64,000 nucleotides of DNA from Dirofilaria immitis. Lineage: Eukaryota; Nematoda; Chromadorea; Rhabditida; Onchocercidae. The notes below the pieces were generated by a model, which searched no databases, was not told the DNA's origin, and saw nothing but the letters and a program-made list of their open reading frames with translations. The stretch lies in NCBI GenBank assembly GCA_024305405.1, contig JAKNDB010000087.1, positions 6,574,501 to 6,638,500 of the forward strand, given 5' to 3'. Below are positions 49,101 through 60,700 of the stretch, one piece after another (position 1 is the stretch's first letter; each line of letters begins with the position of its first letter). A program made the position numbers and the translations under genes.

Positions 49101-51236
49101 AAGCAAAAAAATAATTAAGTTAGATTTATATTGGTGAAAATGATGTGCACTTAAAATATAGAAATCGAATATCTCACTATATTACAAGAGCAGTTGATAC
49201 GAAACGCAAAACGTACAGAATAATTCCAGTCACGGAAATGATGCTCTCAAATACGAGAATGATAACTTATTATAAAGGAAACAAAACATTTTAGAAAAGT
49301 TGATCATAAATAATATATTTGTCGATATTTACGATATTAATGTGAAAAGTATAGAATTTATTCTTGGAATTTCTAGATATTACAATATAAAACGTTTTTC
49401 TTGAATATTTTTGTTTTTCTTAAATATATTTTTGGATTTTTGTTTAGAACATATTACGGGAAAAAGTGGACTTGTGGGTCAGGTCAACAGATCGTGAGTA
49501 ATATACTAAGGTTCAGCAGAGAATTTTCGAAATTCTTATGTTGATGTTGCTAATGTAAATATTCCCCACACAAATGTCCTATGTAGATATGATGATCGTG
49601 TGAACTACAAATTCGCTACATATTTAGCTATTTTGGCATCAAACGTCAGTTTAAATTGCAAAAAAATGTATTGGCTAGGAAAATTTTTAGACATACCGAG
49701 GAAAATGGATTAAGTATATGTAGTACATATGATATATGAGAACGAAAAACGATCACATACAGATAATAAACTAGATTGAAAGTTCGGCATTCCATAAAAC
49801 AAATTAGAAATTATTGGAAAGCTTTATAGTCTGTCAATTTATATGAACATCAGATATCATTATATTTTCTATCTTTATGGATGCATTTATCGTAAGGTGA
49901 TTTCTGCCAACATTTAGCATTTTTCAATTCTTTTTGGCAATTTCATTCTGTATCCAGTATATTTCACATTATATTAATTTAGTGCATAATTAAGTATTGT
50001 TGCTATCACTAACTGGCTGATTACTTTTTCACAATTTCGTCCCTTCAGTTCAAAAACTGAAATGATAAAAAACTGAAAATATGAAGAATACTGCTATTTA
50101 TGAAAAATTATTTTGTGCAGTCTTCTAAAAATAAAGGAGAATCAGATTTGAAATAACTAATAGATTTTACAGTGGTGATAGCTACGATGCCCTGGAACAG
50201 GAGAAAAAAACTGGAAAGAAAGAGGGCACGCAATCGTCTAGCAGCATCGAAATGTCGGCAGAAGAAATTGCAGAAAATAAATGATCTCGAGAAACAGGTC
50301 TGATACAGATAGTTATTATTTTTCGGGAAATTTTTTTTGGATTTTTATTTTGCTTATTTTCCTACTCTCAACTCCCATGCTTTTATTTAATAATTTTTGT
50401 TTTTCGTCATGTTTTTTTAAAAAATAAGAATTTTCCTCATTCTCTGTGTTGAAGTTGACCTGTTTCGAAGTTCGTTATGAATCGAGTGATTTTAAATTTT
50501 GAAAATAATAGGCCTATGTAGGTACACTTTATTAAAATACTTTTTAATTATCTTGAATTCATTGGTTTTCTAAAACTACATAGTCCTTGCTCTAGTTGGC
50601 TGTTTATTTTCTTCATGCGTATATCCTAGTTTCTAGTGCATGTGTTGACTAGAATTATAAATAGAATTAATGTCAATATCTTGTATGTTTGGAATTGAGG
50701 TTAATTACAATTGGATCAAAATGTCTTTTTCGAAGATTTTAAAAATAAATTACTGTTTGCAGTTTGTAAAGTCAGCAGTATTAACCATTTATTTCAGTGA
50801 TACTTTCAGTGTCAAAGTTGGATTGTCTTTCATTTCTTATAAATATATTTTAAGGTTCTTGTCCGATTTCTTCTTTGAAGTCAAGACAGAGGAGAATATA
50901 AATTTCTTGTTTTTTTTTTTTCTTTAGAAGAAAAATCAACAGTTAGATGCATTATAATTTTATTAATTGTGTGGTACCTGGAAATCGACAAGCTTTAAAG
51001 TTAAAATGGAGTTTTTGAAGAGATCCAGACTAGTTAGATTGTCTTTCATTTCTTATAAATTTTCTAAAAATTTTTCGTTCTTTTTGTTGCAGGTAGAAGA
51101 AGAGAAGCTCAGAGCAAGTCGTTTGAATGAGAATCTTAAACTTTTGGAGGCATCTATTGCTCAGTTAAGGCAACTGCTTCAAGAACATCGTAGTAATGGT
51201 TGTTCTATATCTGCTGCGAAAGTGATCTCAACATAA
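40143..51236 (+). CDS. jun-1: JUN-type bZIP transcription factor (two one-base frame breaks)
   Basis: Seven exons fit in phase: 40143-40233, 42363-42446, 45980-46140, 48164-48393, 48714-48882, 50173-50297 and 51093-51236, giving about 333 residues, as in human c-JUN (331). Exon 2 has TKLLYPSEVTLAQRQYAQGF, like the N-terminal region of JUN proteins. The middle is Ser/Thr/Gln-rich. Exon 6 carries the basic region KLERKRARNRLAASKCRQKK with the bZIP signature N-x-x-A-A-S-x-C-R. Exon 7 completes the leucine zipper (LNENLKLLEASIAQLRQLL). It binds TGA(C/G)TCA as a JUN or FOS partner in the nucleus. Two homopolymers break the frame: T5 at 46,046-46,050 and A7 at 50,204-50,210, each one base too long for the exon phases. 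Exon 1 is the least certain part. Poly(A) signal AATAAA at 51,350. Confidence 0.85.
41040..42100 (-). pseudogene. Antisense coding remnant nested in JUN intron 1
   Basis: The minus strand carries protein-like sequence split between frames. From 42,100 a frame reads IGGHITINANICSEQAIKTH and continues FGKAFSLLLVML. At 42,001-42,003 it passes to a second frame, through DNIQQVSTNYLLFDDVEDEK and VVVAAPEDGIVDISF, and stops at 41,728. A second segment at 41,243-41,058 includes YILEQIETFYVLESKDNKAE and GRMIELPAW, and its reading moves to another frame near 41,075 (ENVPGMSIECCRDTFNTRDL). Codon use looks real, but no start, no clean splice pattern and no family were found. It could be a pseudogene or a gene hit by the same one-base errors as its neighbours. 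Confidence 0.4.
46780..47345 (+). promoter_or_regulatory. GC-richer block in JUN intron 3, possible internal promoter
   Basis: This part of the intron is much richer in G and C than the introns around it and includes an AP-1 consensus TGAGTCA at 47,180-47,186. The next exon (48,164) has an early in-frame Met, so a shorter JUN isoform could start there. No direct evidence of transcription is available. Confidence 0.3.
48425..48443. repeat. Short TA microsatellite
   Basis: A short (TA)n tract lies just after the exon ending at 48,393. It explains the Tyr/Ile run in the extended open frame there, which is intron and not coding. Confidence 0.9.
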
Positions 51237-54200
51237 TTCCAGTTAGCCTTATTTCTTTTGTCTTTTGTTAGTTTTAAATTATAGTTCCCTATAATATTCA
51301 ATTTAAAAACCATGCGTTGTTTCATGTGATTGAGCTATTGTTTGTTTTGAATAAATCTGAATTTTTGGATATTTTCAAATCATTCCAGTGATTACGGAAA
51401 TTTTGAAATTTCATATTTAATTATTCCGTTTTTCTCCATTGCAAATACGAGGCTGAATAGAGATATCTTTACTTAAACTGTAACGTAGGATTATGCCTAA
51501 CCATTCTTTATCTATGAAATTTCATATATTGTCTATTTTATAATTCTTTTCGAACTTCGTTTAAAATAGACTGTAATTGTATTTGAATATGGAAATGCAT
51601 ATGTGTCCTCATGAGATTCATTGCTAATTTCTAATTTCGCGATATATTTTTCATCTATATTTTGTGATCCTGGTTGCCTTAATGTTCTTTTTGCGGGGAT
51701 CCAACTAGCTTCGTATTAATTATATTACTTTTCCATATTATAATAGAATTTCCTAAAAGATGATGCGAATTGTTGGGAGATAGGAAGGATTCTACTGGAT
51801 TTCTTTCTGTAGTCGGAACGAATTTTTTATTTCGCTTTTGTGGTCAAATTTTGCATGAAATCTCTGAATTATACGACTTTATTTAAAATGTGGTTGTTTG
51901 CATTAATTTCTGTAAGGGTTTTATATTAGAATGCTTTTTTATCATAAATAGTCCGGTTTTTCGTTCGCATTTCTAGCCGTTCCCATAACGTAAACTGTAA
52001 ATTCTGGTATTGGTGCTTCATTTTGATATCTTTGCTTTCTTGCCTCGATTAATATAAATTCATCTTTGAGCTAGGATGAACTTATGCAAATGATAATGAA
52101 AAGATTTTGGTCTTCTAGCGTTTAACATTAGTTTATCTTTCGTACTTCTGAAGAAAATGGCCGTATAACCTTTCTCTTTGTCTCATAGTTGCATGTTAAT
52201 AGTTGTTATAAATTTTTCAGATCGATAAATTTTGGGCATCTTATTTTTAAGTTCTCTCATGCAAATTTTTGCTTGTTTAAAGTCGTGTGATATCATCAGT
52301 TTTTATTTCTGGGAAGTGGAATCAGTCATGAGTTTATTTTCTCAATTTAGGCTTATTCAGATATTATATACATAATTCATATCGGTGGCACTTAAACTAT
52401 GTTTCGGCTTGATTGAAAAAAAAGTAGTTCGAGAAAAAAAGTGACTTGAAATCATATTAAAATGGTGATTTCCTTATATCCGTTGTAACATAATGATGGG
52501 AAAAGAGTTATAAATTGCTGTCTACGCAATTTTTTATTACTTAATGTCGGTAAATTGGTGGTCAATTCTCTCCTGGAAGTTGCTATTCCCAAATAATTTG
52601 ATGAGGAACACGTTCCTATTGCTGGATATGCGGTTTTCTTTATTTGATTCCTAAATTGAGGAATATCAATTTTTCAGACGATATGGTTATATATGGAATT
52701 AATAATCAAAGATATATACAAAAATGACTCATATTTTCATTATTACGAATAAAATAACACAACTCAAATTTATATTTTACATCTTTTCAACGGAAGTGGA
52801 ATTTTTTTGTTGGACGCTTCTTGGTGAGATGTTTACGTTGAAAATGTAAAGAAATCTATCTATCGATTTCCACTTGTTTTAGCGTTTTGTATAAGATAAA
52901 TATGAAAGTAGTTCAAAATTACGATGAAGTAACTTCCTCTATAGTAAATATCTATTATTTACACTTCAAATCTCATTCAAATTTCTGTCTTAATTATCCA
53001 TCAAAAACGATAAGTTCTACTAGCCCTTTGATATCCATATTCATGAAATATTCTCTGATCTGGTACTGATTTTATGATTTCTTACCGATCGCCATTGATG
53101 TTGCAACGGCGTACTTATCATCATTATTATTTTTAATGATTAGAATAATTTTAACTTTACAAGCTAGGATTGCTTGATCTTTCATTTTTTAATTAAATAT
53201 GAAATAATTGGATTAACCGCATATGTTCAAAAAAAGAGCGAAATAATTTTGGTATAAACATGCTCAAATAATCAAAGCATTATACGTATATGATTTTCTG
53301 AATCATCGATCATAGCGCGTTTAATACAAACTATTTCTACAACTTAAATAGCTTCTTCTACTTCTACCGGTTTAATACAACTATTGAGGATTTCTATCAA
53401 GATTTACTTGTTACTGATCCAAATTGTTCGGTTTTCGAGACTGTCTCATCATATTATCCAATAATTCTCCATAACTTCTGTCGATATTAAATCTTTTGGT
53501 AGGCAATAAAAACTTTCATCCGAATTATTCTTCTATGGCGAACAAAGGCGTATCTTCCATAACATATTAACATATGATTAAAATAAATTTATATGCAGCG
53601 ATTTGAAACATAAAGTGAACCTTTGATCCCGAATGAATATTTTGAGTTATGAATCTCATCGCTTGATTATTGAATCATTACGAAAATATTACATAGTGAT
53701 CTTCAGCTGAAAAATAACGTAATCACTAATCTAATCTTGTGGACCTTACCTTTCTGGAGCCGGTATTATTTACTGCTAATCACCTACGAAATGAATTGTC
53801 GTAATGAGTTTTAAAAACTTATAAGACTTAATTAAGCTTAACGCATTTTTCCAAATTTTTTCTTCCTGAATTTTTGTAAGTTGATACTAATGATCAAATA
53901 ATCACTCTTCCACTTAAATATTCAAATAAGCAATGTTAAAATGTTGTTTGGTTTCTTAAATTAATCAATCATTTCACATTTAATATGAAATATTATTTTA
54001 ACAACTTCAACAAAAGACAGCTTAATCATATCGCTATCGTTATCTCCATCATATCATTGTTATCATTTTAATTATTATCATAAAAATTGATTGATAATTC
54101 AGTCAACCTTAGTTCTTCATTTAGCTAGTTGATCAGAAATATTTTTAAAAAAGCCACATAGGACTGCTAAGTTATATTTGATTATTTCCTATTTGATTTA

Positions 54201-54700
54201 TTTAAATCACAAAATATACATTCATTGTATTAATAATGTTTAACCAGCTTCTTACCTATCTTCAAGAGACTTACAAAAAATATGAGTCGTTCACTCGAAC
54301 ATTAGTCTATTTGAAAATTTGAATAAATCATGAAATGATTTAGATACTAAGCTTAATACTACTCACTAGTAAGAAAGAAGAGGAGAATCTACAATAGCAA
54401 CACTTCCACCCTATTTCAAGATTTCGAGTTTCGAGACTGATGCAACTTTATTAAGCAAAAATTTCATATAACTATAGAAAACCTAGAGTTTGATTTCTTT
54501 TTGTTTTATTCTAAAATCAATTGGCCATTTGGTCAGACATATTAGTCCCAACAGACCGAGAAAATCCCTTTATTCAAATATCATGTGGGTGTGTCGAGTT
54601 TGTTGATGCTGGGAGGAGTTCTTTGCCTTCCATGTTTTTGACATCTTTTGGCTGTTAGAATGAAGATCTAGACTCAGTACATTTCTAACTTTCGTATAAT
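51237..54700. other. Intergenic region between JUN and agrin
   Basis: It contains the JUN 3' UTR with AATAAA at 51,350. Protein-like fragments in several frames lie at about 53,330-53,570 on both strands and none could be built into a gene. The final stretch should hold the agrin promoter. No RNA gene is recognised. Confidence 0.45.
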
Positions 54701-54707
54701 ATCATTG

Positions 54708-57700
54708 ATGATAATTCACGTGCAGCAGCTACTTTTGCTCTCGTTAATAGTGGGAACATTAAGTTCTCGGAAATCCTACGATTGCTCATTTAATCTAAGA
54801 AAATTCAATGAATCGCTGCAACATGCATCGCTTATAATCAGTGCGACCGTATTACATGTCACCGCTGATCCAAGAAATGATCGTCTACAGGTAATTAAGT
54901 ATTCGTATCAATCTACAAACACAAGCAATTCAAAGTACTAACCAAAAAAAAAAATTTTTTATTATTTATCATCACGAGCTGTTATTGGGAATTTTGTACT
55001 TTTAATTTCTTCGTTTTACTCTTTGCTCAGACATTTAAGTGAACTTTTCAAAATCTATTTTAAATTTCAGATTAGATTAGATCAACTTACTAAGCATTTC
55101 AAGCTGTGGTTTTTAAAATTCATACACTCGAATTCTACTCAAAATCAAACTTCGATTTCGTACAATTCGAATAGTATCAAAACTTACCAATATCAAGTTA
55201 TTCTGGAGAAAAAATCACTTTCAATTTGCAAATAGTGGAATAATTAATACTTATTTCCCAAGTGGCACAATTTTTAATTCTTTTGAATGCAATATTACGC
55301 AAATATTCTGCTTATTTGTGAAAATGCCGTTTATCTTTTCTTCAAAAAGATATATATGCTTTTTACTTATGCATATTTTATCTATGCATAGAACTATAGA
55401 AAAATAATTTCTTTATCTTATCAAATCTTATTTTACCAAGTACCAATTTAGTGTTCCCTTTGTCATTCTTTCATTACATTCTCCATTCTCCACTTGTTCT
55501 TTGAAAAAATCTATTGCTTTCGAATAATACACAAAGGATATTACAATTGAGCCTTATAGGAGACATACTATATACCTGAAGGTTAGATATTTTTAAACTC
55601 TCAAGCTAAGTTAAGGTTTTAAAAATCTCAATTGAAATATAATTATACACAATATAAGGAAAAAAGAATTGAACATTTGCGATATTATATACCGCTTTAG
55701 AGCATATTATCAGAAATGCTTGTATTATACTGCTATTGATTTTAATTAAAACTTTGCTTATTTACAGTGGTACCTATATAAACAATATATCTAACGTTGA
55801 AAAGCCTCTCAATTTATTGTGGTTACAAAAATATGTAATCGTCTTAAAATTTGAACTTTGTCTTATTATACCTTGCTAAGGTCTACTCAAAGGGTCAATT
55901 TCTGTATCCAACTGTCATCTTTCTTCTTTACGATATACTTTAAAAAAGCACATAAAAAAGAGTTAACAAAGAAGCAAAAAATGATTAAATCAAGAAGCAT
56001 TTAAAGCATATAACAAATATTCTTTGAATGCGCTTTTTATATATTCCGAAAGAGTTTATTCCAAAAATAAAATGAAAATGACATAGTAATGATCGGAAGG
56101 GAGTGATATGGCATGGGTTGATTTCACATCAATTTGTCAATGTTCTTTTCCTAGCTGATTTGTTAAACAACTTGCCATTGATAATCGTCTTGTTAGACAA
56201 TACTTCTATTTCAGATCTTTTTTGATTACAAATAAGACGTTTTAGAATTTTTGTAAAAGAAATTTCTTTATTTCATAAATTTAAAAGCTTAACATTTTCT
56301 GAATGATTATCTATCTTTCTGGACTTTTAATTTAATAATTTTTACTACTATACCGAATTGCTTTCAACATTAGTTGATACATAACATTTGATGTTGAGTT
56401 ATACATCCAAAGACCATCATCATTCTAAAATGGTCAAAATTTAACTTTGACTTACGTCTATTAGTTATTTATTAACATTTATATTGCCTAACGTGAATAA
56501 TGGATATTTTTGTTACTAAGAGAAGTGTTATTATTAACTTCAAAATATTTATATTACCCAACATTTATTCGGTGATCACTTAGATCATCATTTAGTCTAT
56601 GCAGCACACAATGATTATTTTTTATTTTTATTTACAGATTGCTACAGTTAGAGTGAAAAGGATTTTCAAAGGTCTCAATATTATCAATGCTAGGAAGAAA
56701 ATAGCTATTCATGGATTAGGTAGTACACAGGTAAGTATTTCTTTCTCATTTCTATCGAAATAAATTTCATTCATTGAAAAAAAAGGTAAAAAGTCCTTAT
56801 CATAGATTTTATCTCTTTCTAATCATTTTTTTGCAACGAATGATGTTAACTTATTTTACATAAATTTTTATCATGTTAGAAAATTTCTCAATCAGTTTAA
56901 AATTTATTTTTGGCACCGCTAATTTTCAATCCAGCCTAAATAAAATAGCGTTTTTTTCTCTGAATCATTTGAAAATTATCTTTATATGAAAAAGATTTTC
57001 GATCACTAAAATGAGCATATTTTCCTGAACTTGCAAGATGGGATGTATTTTGCAAGCTAAAACTTTCCAACAAAGTGAAAATCTTAGAGACAAGGAAAGA
57101 ATATTGTTAAATCAAAATTGACATATATCGCAATTCCTCATTATCGAAATGAGCTGATATACATCCATATATTTGAATCGATTACGAAATAGGCTAATAA
57201 TGAAAATAAGCTTTTTGGATTAATGATGAAACAAAATTTTGAAACTTAGTATTCTTGTGCTTATTAAATGTTTTTATAAAGGTCACAATTAAATTAATAA
57301 AATTATGAGAAAATAAGTGAAACGAATTGTGCTCAGGTCCAAGTTGATTTACTAGATGAGAATATATGCATAGAAATTTTGTCAATCAAGACTGAATCTG
57401 TTATCCGATTTTGTTTTGCAGTATATTTTGTTTATTTCTTTCTTTTATATGTTTTCTTTGCAGATCTGCCACAGTATCCTGCATGAGCGAGATACCAAGA
57501 TAATCCTCTTAAACGAGCTTAATGGATTGTTTTATCTTAATTCATCTCTGATTTCTGTTAATCTAAGTATTCTCGACCATCTTAATGACCTTTTTCAAGG
57601 TAATCTTTTTTCCTTTTGTTTATTCTTTTCATTTCAGACTTTTAAAGATGAATGCATTATGGATGCACAAATAGCAAAGTATTTTAGAAATGATAAGATT

Positions 57701-60700
57701 ACAATCTTGAACATTAAGATCAATAGGATTAAGTATATGTAGGCAAATTTTATTAAAATATGTGCTTTTTTAGCCTTGTATTCCCATCAAACTATTATTC
57801 ATTTCATTAAAGCGAAAATCATCAGTTAACATAATCTTACCATCTTTATATTACATATGTATTATAAAAATAAAACAAAATCTTCCAAGAATCTAATTGA
57901 AAATAAATGAATAGAAAAGCTTTTAAATATTAATAATTAATTGAAGAATTTGAGATTGGCTTTTCTCAATTTTTACGACTTTAATAGTTAAACAAAAAGC
58001 TGACAACAGAAAATCTTTCATCTATCAAATCTCTATTTTTTCTATGTTTCAATTTTTCTGCACATTCATCAAAATATTCGTCAGTGTTTCAGTTCAATAC
58101 ATCTTCTGCTCTTTCTCCTCTGCATCTATCTATCGTTCTATCGCCATCCGGAAATAAACAATTTGCATAAATTTATATTTGTTGCGAATGCCGGAAAGCT
58201 CCGAAGAATAGTGTCCAGTATCACATCTATTTCAATTTCTTCATTTATTTGAAAGCAGAAATCGTTTTCCGTCAATTCGCAGCTATTCATTATCAGTTGA
58301 AGAAATGAATGAATTTCTGAACGTTTTACTGATTTGTTCAGTTTTTTTACTCTCTTAATTGGCTGTTATTATACATATGCCAACTTATAACAGAAATTTG
58401 AGTTACAAAATGCTCACATTTTTGTTTTTGAATTTTTAGAATTAAGGCTTGAATAATGCAATATAATATGGGAGAAAGTTCTATAGCAGCAATTGAATTC
58501 TTTGATAAAAGCTACCATCACCTCCTTAAACTTAGAAAGATAAAGAAGAGAATTGAATTCCAGGATTAATATACAGAAAAAAAGTTGTGAGGCTAGTTTT
58601 TTGAAAAATTACAGAAAAAGCATGCACATCATAAAACTGCACAATATTGATGAGCATTTAAAAATTAAAAGAAAAGAAGAAAATTAAACAGTTTATAAGA
58701 AAAATATGAAAAGTGAAAACAAAAAGGAATTGATCCATTGATAGGGCAATTATTCCGAATTTAAATACGAATGCAAAAGAAAAAAGTTACTTGCTATTGG
58801 AATTAATTATAAACTAAGCAATTTGCAAAAACAAACACTAAGAAATGCTTGTCAGATTAAAAATTCTAATTCCTTCACATTCATTTTCTTTTTTAAAATT
58901 TAATTTTTTTTTGATTATTATTTCATGAATCAATTTACAACATCTTGGCCTACAAATTTTACAATTTTTTTCCGCTTTGGTTCAAATGAATGATCAGTTA
59001 TCTTTTTCAACTATCATCAAGAAATCATAAAAATTGTAAAATTGCAAAATTCTAAAATTGTACACAAAGAAATACGTCGATACTTACATCACATGAGTTC
59101 GAATTTAAATCTCTTCTGGGTTTTTGCAAGCCATTTTCTGATTGTTGAGTTTTTCATTAAAATCCATTAAGCATTCTTTATGCTCATAAGCCAATATCTT
59201 TTACCATTCGTGTCCGTAAAATAAACTGTAACTTGCTTGGACCTTCCAGTCTATCTATTGCACTGATCCGTTTTAAATCATTCATCTTTTCAAGGATGAA
59301 TGCGTTTCAATTGCTGACTAGGATAGTATGTATTTATTAGCCAGAATAATTAGCAAAATAATTCCAAAAATTCAAAACCAAAAGCAGCTCTCTTTTACTG
59401 AATTCTCTAGGAATTGTTTCCTGATTACTTTTAGTTTAAGTTTTAAATCTTTTAAAAAAGATAAGAATGCAATGCTTGATATTCTTGATAATGTTATTGC
59501 GATAAAAAAATTGATTTTAAATTAAAAAACTTTCTGAATTCAAATTAATTCATTATTTCACTACTGAATTTATGATTTTTTCAGGTTGGTCTCGTGAGAA
59601 ACAGCGGCACATAAAGAGAAGTAAGAATTTGTTGCTCCGGTTATTAGAATTTTTTTAATTTATATCTCAAAACTTGTCAGTTAATAATTTCAATTCTAAA
59701 CTTACAAAACTGCAAAGAGATTTTATTTTGGAAGCGTAAATGTTTGGCTTCAAATGAATGGTAAATTATCGAAAATTCGATAAATTAACCTCTGATGTAT
59801 GCTATTAGAATAAACATTCACTAGAATTGTTATTATTATTGTATATATTTGATTAGCAAAAGTTTTTTTTTTTAGCAAAATGCGAAAAAGTACGATGTCC
59901 TTATGGCGCGAAATGTCGACCATATAAGTTTGAATTTTTATTTAATCTTTGAAAATTTCAGCGAATACTTGAAATTTTTGAGAATAAAAATTTTATCCTT
60001 AAATATCTGAATTAATGTTTGCATTAAAATAAATTTGTTTAAAAATTTTGAATCTTTTCAAAAATCACTACATATACATAGAATATGCTAATAAGCCTGG
60101 TTATGAATTTTTATCTTTATTCATAGATTATTAATCTACTGAAATTTCAACAAAATTGTAGTGGGAAATGCGAATGTCGTTCGTTTTGTAATACCGTTGG
60201 TCCAACAGTATGTGGTACAGATAATGTGAGTTACCTCAGTGAATGTCATCTTGCTGTACGTTCTTGTCTTGCGCGTACCGAAAAAAAATCAGAAATTAGA
60301 GTCAAACAAATTGGAGCATGTGGTAAATCTTCTTTTCATATCTTTTATTTCTGTGAGGAAGTAGAGCTATACAAATTTGAAATAAAATTTCATTTTCTTT
60401 AAAATTCCCAAAAATGAAGGAGGAATTATTATATTTGTATTTGTTAAACATTCTCATATAATACTATTACTTTTCCAATTATCTCATTTAGAATTTAATT
60501 AATTTCTAGTTTTGCGTATTTATACAAAATATGTATATATATATTTCACTTTATGTTCTATAGTATCTGTGAAAATTTACTAAATAGGCTGCCATTTTAG
60601 TAATCGAGCATAGGAGCGATAAATTAGTCCATCCACAATTATAGCTTTTTTAGTTCCACATCCTTTTTTCCTCGACTTCCGAACTTCCTTCCTTTTTTTT

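Noticed and set aside
53330..53570. Protein-like fragments on both strands
   Set aside because: Readings require several frame changes, no ATG or splice pattern works, and both strands look equally good, so chance is likely.
59090..59110. GAGTTCGAATTTAAATCTC, resembling a tRNA T-arm
   Set aside because: No acceptor stem, D-arm or anticodon arm can be placed around it.
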